A stretch of 64,000 nt of DNA from Macquaria australasica. Lineage: Eukaryota; Chordata; Actinopteri; Centrarchiformes; Percichthyidae. The stretch lies in contig SEMN01000451.1 of assembly GCA_005408345.1 (NCBI GenBank), positions 1-64,000 of the forward strand, in the 5' to 3' direction. Position 1 is the stretch's first letter. Each line of letters opens with the position of its first letter. The translations under genes and the position numbers were made by a program. Under the pieces are notes generated by a model, which was not told where the DNA came from, searched no databases, and saw nothing but the letters and a program-made list of their open reading frames with translations. Shown in pieces: positions 7,310 to 19,486 of this stretch.

Positions 7310-10300
7310 TTGCTATTTTTTGGCATCTTTGGAGTTTTTTGGACGTTTTGTTTGTCGTTTGTGGAGACGGGACTGCTGATGCCCTTAGAGACGGCGTCCA
7401 TAGTTACCGCCGGCAGCCATGGTGACTCCATTGTTTACACCAGGGATCAGCTGTTAGCTCTCCGCCACACAGCAGTGCTACCACCCGGGGAGAGACCTGA
7501 TGTGCCCCGCGAGCTGAGGAGGAGGAGACGGGGAAGCCGAGCGGGGGCTCAGCGCCGCGCCAGGAGAAGACGTTATACACCCGTCCTCCCATCGATCATC
7601 ATGGGGAATGTAAGATCTATCACCAACAAGATGGACGAGCTGGCGGCGCTGACCCGGCATCAGAGGGAATACCGGGAGTGTAGCATCATGCTATTCACGG
7701 AGACTTGGCTAACCGCGCTAACTCCGGATACGGACGTTTCAGTTAATGGCTTCCAACTACTTCGGGCGGACAGGACGATGGAGAGCGGTAAGAGGAAGGG
7801 AGGAGGGCTGGCAATGTTTGTTAATGACAGATGGTGTAACCCTGGGCACATCACTGTTAAAGAGCAAACCTGCGACAAGAACATTGAACTGCTAGCTGTT
7901 AGCATGAGGCCAAACTATCTACCGAGGGAATTCTCGCATGCCATCGTGATGGTAGCTTACATCCCCCCCTCTGCTAACGCTGAGGCAGCCTGTGATGTCC
8001 TGCTCTCAGCAGTAAGCAGGCTGCAGACACAACACCCAGATGCCCTCCTCGTCATCTCTGGTGATTTTAATCATGCCCCTCCGTCCTCCTGTCTACCCAC
8101 ATTCACTCAGTATGTTACTTGCCATACCAGAGACAACAGAATACTGGACTTATGTTATGCCAACACCAAGGATGCATACATCTCATTGAGTCTCCCCCCC
8201 CTGGGCAGATCTGATCACAACCTTGTGCATCTCAGGCCTGTCTACAGACCTCTTGTGCGAAGGCTGCCTGCTGTCCCACGCACAGTGAAGAAGTGGTCTA
8301 ACGGAGCAGAGGATGCTTTAACACTACTGTATGGGACATTTTTAGTGACGCTCATGGGAAGGATATTGACAACCTCACAGACTGTCTGACAGATTACATA
8401 AACTTCTGTGTGGGAAACACCATCCCCACTAGGACTGTACGTTGTTTCGCCAACAATAAACCCTGGATTACTCCTGATATTAAGGCTCTCCTCAAGGAAA
8501 AAAAGAGAGCTTTTGTATCGGGTAACAAGGAGGAGTTGAAGAGTGTCCAGCGAGAGCTAAGGAGGAGGATCAGGGAGGGGAAAAACAGCTACAGGAGAAA
8601 GTTGGAGAGTCAACTGCAGAAAAATAACACCAGAGGAGTTTGGAAGGGCCTTAAAACCATCTCGGGCCATATGGACTCCAAGCCCCGGCCTGCGGGGGAT
8701 CAGAAGTGGGCAGATGACCTGAACGTATTCTTCAACAGATTCGATCAGGCATCTACCCCTCCCCCTGCCCCGTCTCCTCTGCAACCATCATTACCATCTA
8801 CCCTCCCTGCCTACAGCCCTCCCCCTCCCTCATCTCACCACTCATCACTCCCCACAGCCCTCAGCTTACAGCCACTTAATACACCCACACCACAGCCTGG
8901 GCTGGGCCCATCTCCCCATTTCACACCCGCAAACACCCCCCATTCAGCCCTCATGCCCCTACAAGCTCAACTGGGCTGTTCCTCACAACATCCCAGGTGA
9001 GAAACGAACTGAGGAAGATAAGGGTGGGGAAGGCGGCGGGCCCAGACGGCATCAGCTCCAGACTTCTGAAGTCCTGTGCGGACCAGCTGTGTGGGATTGT
9101 TGAGCACCTGTTCAACCTGAGTCTGAAGCTGGGGAGGGTGCCAAAACTGTGGAAAACATCGTGTCTGGTTCCTGTGCCGAAGACCCCACACCCCAAGGAC
9201 CTCAATGGCTATAGGCCAGTGGCATTGACCTCTCACCTGATGAAGACCCTGGAGAAACTGGTCCTTGTTCACCTGCGTCCGCTGGTGAGCCCATGTATGG
9301 ACCCTCTGCAGTTTGCCTACCAACCCCGCATTGGGGTGGATGACGCTGTCATTTACCTACTTCACACATCCCTCTCTCACCTAGAAAAGGCTGGAAACAC
9401 TGTGAGGATCATGTTTTTGATTTCTCCAGTGCTTTTAACACCATCCAGCCCAGGATTCTGGGGGACAAGTTGGAGCACGCTGGGGTGGACCATCACCTGG
9501 CAGCATGGATCCTGGACTACCTCACAAACCGACCACAGTATGTGAGGTTACAGGACTGTGTGTCTGACACACTTCTCTGCAGCACAGGGGCTCCACAGGG
9601 AACCGTTCTGGCGCCTTTCCTGTTCACCTTCTACACAGCGGACTTCACCCATAACACTTCGAACTGTCACCTGCAGAAGTTCTCTGACGACTCTGCCATC
9701 GTCGGCCTCATCACCAACGGGGATGATGGGGAGTACAGAGAACTGACCCAGGGCTTTGTGGGTTGGTGTCAGCAGAACCGCCTCCAGATCAACGCGAGTA
9801 AAACCAAAGAGCTGGTGGTGGACTTCGGCAGGCGCAAACTCCCTCCACCTACACCAGTGAACATCCAGGGAACGGACATTGAGATTGTGAGATCGCACAA
9901 GTATCTGGGTGTTCACTTGAACAGCAAACTGGACTGGTCAGACAATACGGACGCTCTGTTTAAAAAGGGCCAGAGCCGTCTCTTTTTGCTCAGGAGACTA
10001 AGATCTTTTGGAGTGCAGGGTGCGCTCCTGAGGACTTTCTATGACTCTGTGGTGGCATCAGCTGTCTTGTATGGGGTGACCTGTTGGGCCAGTGGCATCT
10101 CTTCCAGGGATAGGAAGAGACTGGACAGACTGATTAAGAAGGCCAGCTCTGTCCTTGGATGCCCTCTGGACCCAGTGGAGGTGGTGGGAGGCAGGAGAAT
10201 GGTGGCCAAGCTATCATCACTACTGGAGAACACTTCCCACCCCCTACATGTCACTCTTTCAGCACTGGGCAGCTCCTTCAGCGACCGGCTGCTCCACCCG

Positions 10301-10378
10301 CGGTGTCTGAAGGAGAGGTACCGTAGGTCCTTTCTGCCTGCTGCTGTCAGACTCTATAATCAGTACAACTCCCGGTAA
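7310..10378 (+). pseudogene. LINE endonuclease-reverse transcriptase polyprotein, multiply frameshifted
   Basis: It nicks target DNA and reverse-transcribes the LINE RNA. Segment 7310-8389 is the AP-type endonuclease: MGNVRSITNKMDEL, FTETWL, GGGLAMFV, ISGDFNHA, and GRSDHNLV with the catalytic SDH. Segment 8410-9000 is the linker, with a basic helix followed by a proline-rich stretch. Segment 8997 onward begins the RT: GKAAGPDGIS, then YRPVALTS. Segment 9470-10378 has PQGTVLAPFLF and KFSDDSAIVG, the catalytic box as SDD rather than the usual ADD, then the thumb region. Frame changes occur near 8320-8389, just before 9000, and near 9412-9470, where the first catalytic Asp region falls out of frame. 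It is not functional. Translation outside the named segments should be ignored. Confidence 0.9.
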
Positions 10379-10708
10379 TCTACACTTGACTGTCAGTGTG
10401 CAGACTATTCACTACTATACTTCATCTACTGCTGTGCATTATCTTCATACATATATTGTATTCATGATGTTATCTACTTCATATGTTGCTGTGAAATATT
10501 TTTCATATACATGTATATTATATATGTGCAATATTTTTATCTTATCTATTTGTTCATACTTACAACTGCACTCAGTCACTCTATTATTTATTTCTGTCTA
10601 TACTGTGTATAGGACTATTTTTCTATTTTTTTTTATTGTATTTCTATATATGACACTTTTGCTGGCTGCTGCAACGCTAAAATTTCCCCGCTGTGGGACA
10701 ATGAAGGC

Positions 10709-10727
10709 TTATCTTATCTTATCTTAT
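10709..10727 (+). repeat. (TTATC)n 3' tail of the LINE
   Basis: Three to four tandem TTATC units directly after the LINE 3' UTR mark the end of the element. Confidence 0.7.
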
Positions 10728-10735
10728 GAAGCAAG

Positions 10736-13700
10736 ACTGAGGTACTCTGTTGGAAGCAATTAGGGCAATTTCCAAGATGAAAAAACTACTCCCAGGATCA
10801 ATGTGTGTGTTTTCTGCTGGGAGGCCTGGTTTACCCACATGGCTGCAGAGAGAACGTGCTGGATTAAAGGTGACAGTGTGGTCTTGCTTGAGCACGACTG
10901 TTGGATCTGAGCAAAGCGCTGGTAAATCAATGCTAATCGGCAACCTGGCAACATTTTTGAGAACTCCTGGCTAAGGCACTGCTGCAATGGTGTTTGACAC
11001 ATTAACCTTGTGCTCTTAGCCAATAACATTTACCTTCTGGGCATCTGGCTGACACTTTCATGCTGAGCAACATACGAATAGAGAGTCAGCATGAGTTAGT
11101 TAGCCTGCTAAAGGGCACATGAGCTATTGTGCAGTTGTAACCTGCATTCTTTTAGTGAGCAGAAGGGTCCTGTACGGTGCAATCTGCATGTAAAGAAGCA
11201 CTGCCTTCTCCTCTAACAGGGGTCATTTCATGGCTTATTGCCTCGCTTTTGTTTCCTCTTGCAACCAGGAACACAAGCCATTTACCTGGCTGATATAACA
11301 CAACAACAAACAGCAGTAATGGTGCAGCAAATGAAATGAATTTGAGAACATCTTCGTAATCAGTCAGGCAGTTTATGCATTTCTTCAGTGCCATTATGTT
11401 TACATCTCTATGCTCAACAAGTACACTATAACAGATACTTGCCATTAGATGGATAGTTAGGAAAGTGGGCAGGTTTTTGCATAGGTAGGCCACATGGGAA
11501 TCATTCAGAGATGTGCTGATTTGGACAATTCAGCAAACATTTTGTTCAGAATCTGTTGAATAATGCAGTGCTGTGGTTGTTGAGCTGAGATTATTCTGTT
11601 GTTATTTTCACCACATGTGGTTGGTGTTGTTGCACTGCCAAGCATTGTTTTTTGTTTTTTTTGTATGTTATGTACTGTGTGCTGCTGAGAAACCAGGCAA
11701 AATGGGTCAGGAAAACCTCCATTGTTTCTTTCAGAAACTTCAGCAACAGGACTAACTTTATCAAGTATTCTCAGGTAAGAGTAAGTACTATTCACCATAT
11801 GGGCAACACTACAGGCTTAATGCTTTATGATTCATTAGAATTGGCCTTTTGTTGGCACTGTGAAAGGTTTATCTGTTAAATTAAAATGGCCAGTCATAAT
11901 TGTGTTAAACTCACGCCCTGCTGTGCTCCCTCTGATGTGGCTAGCACTCAATGTTCCACCTTTACATAAAGCTTCAAAAGATGGAAACTATTTCCAGAAT
12001 GTTCCTCTCAGCAGGCTGTCTACAGTATGTATCCTCTGCAGCTCTGAAGCCACTGTTGGAAAGCTTCTGAAATGTGCTCTTCCTCCTGTGTTTCCCATTT
12101 TACAGTCTGTCAAGCATTGCAGTCTGGTATCTGCATAGAGGTTATTGACCTGGGAAAGATACAAAGAAAACTGACGGAGGATCTGTTTTCCATACAACAG
12201 CTGCCCATTGTCATTTCCAAAATGGATACTCTTCATCTCCTAAAAGACATCTGTTGTGGAAACCATTTGATAATAAAGTTAGTGCACTGTTTAATTTCAC
12301 TTTCATTTTTCTTGTTTGCCAAAAATCATGACAGAGTTTATTAACATTGTTAGCTGATGGAGTGGAAAGACATTTGTGGGATGGACTTCCAAGTCTTCTG
12401 TCAAAGACAGCAACAAAAAGTCATTCATATCATTGGCAATTGTCACGTTTCCTTCTTAGTTTTCACCTTTTCCCCTTTCCCATTGTCACATCTCCTACTT
12501 TCTTTTTAGTTTCAGAAAGAGCTTTCTCCACTTTTTAGTAATTTCTCAAAATATTCTCCACGGAGCATCCATCTTCCACAATTCCTCTGGTCTCTGCCTT
12601 ATGAAAAGTCACTACCCTGTTGAACTCTAAATGACACTTAATCATGCTCACTTATTAATCTCGCCCTGTCTGTGTTGTCAGCATAATGCAGTGGTGGTTT
12701 CCTTTTAAAAACTGCAGCCCAGGATTTTTACTTTTCTTTGCTTTCTTCTCACATGTCTTTGAGAAACGAGCGATTACTAAAATGCAGCCAGATGTTGGAT
12801 GTGTCTGAGGTACCATTCTCGCTTTTGACTGAGGCAAAACTCTACTCCAGGCCAACTGGCATGCCGTGTGAGAGGGAAGTGGTTCAATTTAGTCTGAACA
12901 ACCAGGCTTTAGTGGTAGATGAGCAGTGGTGGAGCAAGCTCCAGGGTTGCTAATACACAGGGCAATTACTGTACACACATCTGTTGCTGTGGACTACCTG
13001 TCAGACTGCTAGATCTGTTCACTAGAAAATGAGCAGTTCTTGGTCCTGATCCTCAGGACCCAGAGCTGGGGTTCAATAGGTTCTACATTAGCAAATTATC
13101 TTTCTTCTGTAGCGAGCCCCCTACTGATGAAATTTGTGAAGTAACAGTAGGGAGCCCCTCTGGTCCTCAGCAGGAGACAGAGGGCAAGGGATCAACTGAA
13201 GCTGAAATAAAGCGGACCCCAATGACCAATAGAAGGATGCATTGCCATAACAATTGCCTTTCATTTTCTTTAAGATAATCATGGTGGATGTTTCTTCTTT
13301 TATTCCACATTAAAACAACAAAACCTCATCTTTTTGCCTGCTACTATCTACTGTTACAGCTGCAGAGATTTCTTCCACAATACATTTGCAGTATGGGAAA
13401 CAGATGCAACCAAACGTGGGGTCAGAGTAGTTACCCCTGGCATGATTCATTTTTAATCATGTGTAGGATAGTGAAAGTGACAATGGTCCACTTCATTAAG
13501 TGATCATGAAGTTGAGGCCACAGGGCCAGTTCACAGGCCTTCCACACACACTATGAAAATAACAATGATGTCAAGAGGCGGTCAACACGGTGCGGGGGCA
13601 AATTAGAAAATCACATCCAATTAAGACTTCCAGCTGAGGCGACAGGTTCCCCAAGGTATTGGGGCAATGAGATCAAATTGACAATGTCACAGAATAAAGA

Positions 13701-15100
13701 ACAAACAGAACAGTGCAGTGGATCTGTGCTCATCTTCTTTTATGGCATTTCTTCCTCCTCACTAACATCATACAAGATAACCTCTCATTTCCAGGATAAA
13801 ATATAATAAAAACCAGTCACATCCTTCAACAACCCTGTGCTTCAGCTCCTACAGCCTGTATTTCTTGAAAGGGAGTTAATAGAACAGAATTATTAGCATG
13901 TGCAACATTTAAAACAGCAAGAGCTGATAGAGAGGTCATTTTTCAAACAACTTCTCTCAGAAGTTTTTATTACATACTTGGACCTCTACAGTGGCTACAT
14001 CTCCTACATTCACTAACTAAAAACATGACATTTCTGCTGTTAATCGTGAACGTATTTTGACTGTAATTGATCAAAACTCCCTTATAGCACCATTTTTACT
14101 GTATGCATGGAGCAAAGAAGTTCTAAATCTTGTTCTGAATGTGTCAGGAGACGATTTTTCATACCACACCATACACCTCTAGGACAGAGACAGTCAGACA
14201 AGTCATGGAGTTGAATTCTACTAGAACCATGAACTAGCGAAAGTCTTAAATTGCAAGATATTTCTTTCAAAACAGCTCTTCCGGGATTTGCCTCCTAAAT
14301 AAGCAGGTATAGAAACCCTCAATGGCAAAGGAAATTACACACTGGAAAAGGTTTTTCATTACATTCAAAGCAAATCCTTTGATTTCATCTTGTTCCCCAC
14401 TGGAACGAAATCTAAACAGCAGTACATGGACTCATTCAATTCACGCTCACCTCTATTATGTTCAAATAAACAAATCTCCATATTCATGTGGGGACATTAG
14501 GATGATTAGCATAATTAGACAAGAGCATCATCAAGAAAAACAGCCTCTGGCAGCTTTTATGCAACATTTTTCATTGTGAGCCATCAGGTCAGATTATTTA
14601 CAGCACCAACCAGGATGTGGGTGCTCTTCTTCGAGAGCAAAAAGGAGCCAAGACATTCAGAGACTTTTTGCAATGGCAGAGAGTGCCAGAAGACCAATAG
14701 AAAAATGTCTTCCAAGATGTTCACCCTCTCTTAAGAAACGCTGGGTAACAACTAAGTCCCTAGGAACAGCACTGGACTGTGAAGTGATTTGAGCACAGTG
14801 GCCACAGTTGGTATTGCAGGTCATGTGACGCAAAAATACATTTTCCCAATACACAATCATTAGAAAAGGAAAATCTATAAAACAAAGAATAATTGTGTCA
14901 CAAACACCCCAAAATGACTTTGTATTATCAGACTTTGAACCGCTTGATCAGTAAAGAGCTGCATCAGTAAATTACTTTCATGCTATTCATATGTGCAGGG
15001 AGTCAGCAGGAACTCACCTGTGCTCTATGGGCACCAACTTTTCCACCTCAGTCAAGCATAAAATCTTCTTTTTTTTTGGCAATTTTTTTTTATTTCCAGC
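10736..15100. other. Host non-coding DNA, no gene seen
   Basis: AT-rich sequence with no ORF above about 115 codons. The only oddity is a minus-strand stretch at about 11420-11250, where an open frame with a hydrophobic segment (FISFAAPLLLFVVVLY) precedes a donor-like CAG/GTAAAT. Its upstream acceptor is weak and I do not call it an exon. Confidence 0.5.
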
Positions 15101-15163
15101 GTTTCCACTTCGATTTTTTACATGCAAATTGAAAATGCACGTAAAAAAATGGTAGATGGAAAC
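15101..15163. repeat. Small inverted-repeat (MITE-like) remnant
   Basis: GTTTCCA at 15101-15107 pairs with TGGAAAC at 15157-15163. Inside, TTTTTTACATGCA pairs with TGCACGTAAAAAA with one mismatch around a loop of about nine bases. It resembles a short hairpin repeat I recall from fish genomes. Confidence 0.45.
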
Positions 15164-15884
15164 ACACTCACTCACTCTCATGTGAGTGACCTGTCAAAAC
15201 TACAATATAAAAGGTAAAAAAAAAAAAGCAAAGAGCTCATCCTAGGGATTAGAAACTCTAATACTTAATAGTCACCCTGTGAATTTCACCCCTTATGAAG
15301 AAAAGCAACGAAAGAGATGGTGTACTACTTCCAAAAACATGCACCAGAGAGCCCAGATCTGGACAGGGGTCCTAGAAATGCCAGGGGCTGTAGATATTAA
15401 TAGTGACAGAGCTGTTGTTGAACTATAATTTCTAGCAGGGCTCCTGCACGCCCACCTCACTTGTGTCCCTGAGCTAGCTGAAGATTAAATCAAAACCTTA
15501 TACTACTGTATGTCTTTCATGCTCTGTATCCCTCTCAGCTTTATTCATGTCTCAGTAAAACTGAACAAAGAAAGACTAAGAGGAGTGTGGTATCTGCTTT
15601 CTCCACCCTAATCTCTCTAAATCCATACAGGAACTCCCCAAGAGCAGCTTAAGCTGACCAAATCAGAATCAGGTTATACATCAGTTTTGAAAAATCGCTT
15701 GCTCTCTTGATATTTGATTCATTTACTGGATTTATTATTCATTATCAAATCAATTATAACATAAAAATGCTTTGCTTTGGCCTTTTCCAACGCAGACAAA
15801 AATCCACAGCATCATCATGTCAAACTGACTTGAACAGAACCACACTATCCCTCTCCCAAGAGGCCTGCAAACAACACCAGAATT

Positions 15885-16110
15885 AGAGATGAGAAACATT
15901 ACTTTCTTCCAGACAGCGTGTTTATCTGAAGGGGCAGAGAGAGCATTTTCATCCAAGGCCAAGCTCTGGTCTTTGTGATCAGTCGGCCATGTTGCGGAGG
16001 AAATGCTTATTATGTGGTTGTGCGCGGGCCTTGTTTGTTGTGACCTTGAGGGTTCTTCCCATGGCGCAATGGGGCTCGGTGAAATGAGAGGAGTGACCAC
16101 AGGAACCGCC
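15885..16110 (-). other. Candidate host exon, minus strand (unconfirmed)
   Basis: On the minus strand a strong polypyrimidine tract (CTTTTTTTTCTTTCCCAG) ends at 16111. Two reading frames are open after it. One gives a Ser/Pro/Thr-rich peptide of about 70 residues. The other gives 43 codons ending at a TGA, with CAMGRTLKVTTNKARAQPHN near its end, which would suit a terminal exon. No family is recognised and the downstream donor is weak, so this could be chance. Confidence 0.25.
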
Positions 16111-16799
16111 CTGGGAAAGAAAAAAAAGTGATTCAAATGCTGTCAAACTGTATTTTCTCTCCCATCCTCTGGTCTAGCCTACACAAACACTTTCCCAATG
16201 TCACAGGATTTTGACACATATTACACTGCGTCTCCATCTGTCTGGTTATGTCTTAATCTTAATTCCTTTTAATTCCTTCCTGCCCATCTCAATTCTGCTT
16301 TTTCTACCGCTAAACCACAAGATTTCTGTTTGCTTTCTTTCTACATGTTACCACAAAGCATTACAAAGCCAAGGGAGCTTATGCAAGCTATACCATCAAT
16401 AGTTTAGTCACACGTATGTGCAGTAGGCCTACATGCACTGTATGTGCACACAGTCAACTCTGTTAAATCTATACCTAAACTCAACACAAGAAACCACACA
16501 CTTCCTCCTTGCAAGTAAACAGGCATTCGTGGTTTGGAATAGAGCAGACACTTTACTGCAATCAGAAGATAGACCAGAAATACTCCATCAATCTGAGGGC
16601 AAGGGGAGCGAGCTCTTCACACTGCTGCTGTGTGACGTGTGCGAAGAGAGGTTGGGAGCTTCAGATGTGGAGCTTATTATAGCCAAGACTCCCTGCAGCA
16701 GCTAGTCATGGATCAACAGCTGTGCTGTTTGTGCAAACATGTTAAATTCATCCACCTGAAGCCAACCAGCCCGGCCTGATAACTGACAACCTAGCCGCT

Positions 16800-17226
16800 T
16801 GGTCAGTCCACAAAAATTTCCCCATTCTTTGGTGGCCACAGTTTTGGCCCTAGGATGCTGAAATTTGGCATGGAGGTCAAGTGTGTGTGTGTGAAGGTGT
16901 GTGTTTGTGTTTATGCCAATTGGCTAAAAGGGGGTGTGGCAGTGGGAGAGGCCTATAACAAAAAAGCGCCATTTATGATGCATCTGGAAGTTTATAATAA
17001 CATGTGATGCCTAAGAGGACTGAAACAGTTGTAGCTGCGACCAGCAGCTCTGTATCTGGTTGTGTTGGTCTATCAGTCCACAAAAATCTATCCGTTCATT
17101 GGTCCACAAAGCTGTGCCCACCCTATAGCAACCGCAAGTTTCTATCTATGAGGCTGAAATTTGCCATGGAAGTCAAGTGTTTGTGAGGTTGTGTGCGTGT
17201 GTGTGTGTGTGTGTATGTGTGTGTGA
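16800..17226 (+). repeat. Two diverged direct copies of a repeat, ending in GT microsatellites
   Basis: Bases near 16806-16885 and 17089-17180 share CAGTCCACAAAAATYT..., a 'TTGGTSSCCACARRKTT' core and GCTGAAATTTGSCATGGA, then GTCAAGTGT. Each copy leads into GT-rich sequence, at 16886-16912 and 17191-17226. The spacing is about 270 bases. It is probably a dispersed fish repeat present as a tandem pair. Confidence 0.55.
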
Positions 17227-17759
17227 ATGCATGAACGCGTATGTGGTGGCAGCTATTGCGAATTTGCACTTGAAGTAAATGTGATGTTGGAGCATTCTGG
17301 AGGTTCAATTGGCAAATAACAATACATACTGTCCCATACCAGACAAAAGAATGCCCAAACATTGCATCACAAAACATTTTCACAGGACATAAAGTAACTC
17401 TTGTTCTGCAAAAAAATACCATTACCTGAAATGTTCCGACACAAGTGGTAGTAGAAGAAAGGTTCTGTAGAGAAAAACAGTTTCTCATGTCTGTCAATAT
17501 GACATAAACCAACAACATAAAGGTGAAGGGGCTGCTCTCTATACCTTACTTTTTCAGCAAAATGTTGACACAGGAATTACAGATTTCTAAGGCAATGGCA
17601 GAAAGAGAAGGTTTTGTAGGCGACTCTTTCAGAGTTTACCAGGGGATACAGAGACAATGATTGTAGCATCAGTGAGGGAACTTTTAATGTACAGGAGCAG
17701 GAAAGAAGACAGTAAACTTAGTTATACAATATACTTGTTTCTACTGTATTACATTTAAG

Positions 17760-18040
17760 GGGTGGAACAGGGGTTTAATGGTTAACAGTTTCACATCAAT
17801 GAAGTCCTGGGTCTGAACTTGACCCTACAAGGTAGGGCCTTTCTGTGAGGAGTTGGTGTGTTCGTGATGATTTCCTCTCACTGGGGCAATTTTTAGTTTC
17901 CAAATAGCCTTAGGTCTGGGAGGACAATGTTGTTATCTTGGTGTGTTATCCCTGTCCATTTGTATTCTGCTTCAAGTACAATGTATGTGATCCTGCACAG
18001 GACGAGTGATGTTGAGAAAGGACAAATGGATGACAGCATT
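17760..18040 (+). repeat. Degraded tRNA-type SINE-like repeat
   Basis: A box A-like start (GGTTTAATGGTTAACAG) and box B-like GGGTCTGAACTTGACC are followed by GGGCCTTTCTGTGAGGAGTT and, at the far end, CCTGCACAGGACGAGTGATG with ATGGATGACA. This order matches a common fish SINE-like family that I recall, heavily mutated. Confidence 0.5.
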
Positions 18041-19184
18041 CAACAAAGGCAATTCGGTGGTGTTGCAGGATGCAGGATAGATCCATGTGCAACTAATGCA
18101 CACCAGACCAAGACCAGACTAACTAAGACACAAACATAAAAAGTAAGCCAACAACCATAAAGGGAAGGTCAGAAACAACTCTGATGCATATTAAACTGTC
18201 TTTCAAGAAGTGATTTAAAATCTGACAAACTTCCACCAGGTTACATGTACTTCATCACGGTAAATTAGAGATGACTGAAGATGTAAGGGAGTATGAGGAT
18301 GTTTGGCACAGTGAGACGTCTTTACCATCTTCATCTGGCTGATTTTATATTAGCCACCATCCTCCCTCAGACATAATAAATCTAGGAGGAGCTCGCAGTG
18401 TCTCCTTAGGACTCTCCTTGCTGAAGACTGGCCAAAGCCGATGAGTCATATTCAATTACTGCCATGGACTCAAAACACAACAAAGCGTGAGGTATACAAG
18501 GACAGCAGTGCTACTACAGTGCACACTAGGAATAATGTAAACATCATTGCTTGTATGATGACCGTGCTTGACAATGGAAAGAGAGCAGGATGACCTTGTG
18601 GTTAAAGGGCTAAATCTGAGACAAGAGTGAATCTGTTCTGGAGTTCTCACTCCTACCCTCCCGTTACTATAAAATACATTTTTAACATCAGAGGCTATTC
18701 ACACATTGAACAGGAATGCCTAAATACTACCTAAAATATGATTTTGTTATTTGCTAGAACAATTTTAGAAGAGTCTCTACCTCTGTAAATGAAACACATG
18801 TTGCAATCTCTGTATGATTTTGTTCACAAGTATGAAATAAAATTTGGAGTGAAACATTATTCTGTAATACATAGAGATTGGAGAGGCTCTGCACAGTGCC
18901 AGTAAACATAATGTAGGGGCATCACCAAAATGTTTGACTGCAGAAGTAAACATTGTTGTAGCCTTACTGTGATCTACAGTTTCATTTTTAAAGAATTTAG
19001 GAGCACTTAAGTATCTTGATGGAAGTTTTGCATATTAATCACTTTGCCTAATTAAATCCTGCTGATATGGAAGTTAAGCAGCAGTAACGTGATGCTTGGT
19101 GCAACAAGTTGGAAGGCATGTTGACAAAAAAAATGCTATGTTAATGTACGGAAAAGACAATCACTATTTCTAAAGATAAATCTA

Positions 19185-19486
19185 AAGCCCTGTTTGCACG
19201 GGACTAGTATTACCTGGGGACTTCTAGTGATATGTAATAACTGCGGAGGTCGTCTGTGATCTTAATCCCATGCGAATCTGCCATGTCCGTAATTTATAAA
19301 GTAAAAATTCCACCACAAACACCAAGCACAGAGGTCATGTGATTATCATGTGCAAACTGTCATCTCTGTGATTTGGAGCTGACATCATATCTGCGGGATA
19401 ATGTCTCACGAAACACAGACGTGGGGGGTTAATTTCAAAATCACATGAGGTCCCCTGGTAATACTAGTCCCATGTGAATAGGGCTT
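19185..19486. mobile_element. 302-bp MITE with long inverted repeats, TA-flanked
   Basis: The left end AAGCCCTGTTTGCACGGGAC pairs with the right end (minus strand AAGCCCTATTCACATGGGAC). Both continue into ACTAGTATTACC, then a CTGGGGA/CAGGGGA region. TA lies on each side (19183-19184 and 19487-19488). There is no coding capacity. The superfamily is uncertain; TA suggests Tc1/mariner-type mobilisation. Confidence 0.7.

Larger units (their letters stand above)
7145..10735 (+). mobile_element. CR1/Rex1-like non-LTR retrotransposon, nearly full length, degraded
   Basis: It starts with a GC-richer 5' UTR after an AT tract (about 7145-7300), then an endonuclease-RT polyprotein in four frames (7310-10378), a 3' UTR of about 330 bases and a short tail repeat (TTATC)n at 10709-10727. 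A short 3' microsatellite tail rather than poly(A) fits the CR1/L2/Rex1 group. Endonuclease, linker and RT are in the usual order. I could not define a target-site duplication. It lies directly beside the virus-like block and may have inserted at or near its edge. Subfamily (Rex1/Babar versus L2) is not resolved. Confidence 0.85.

Noticed and set aside
11152..11493. Minus-strand ORF with a hydrophobic segment and a donor-like CAG/GTAAAT
   Set aside because: Weak acceptor and no recognised homology; too little to call an exon.
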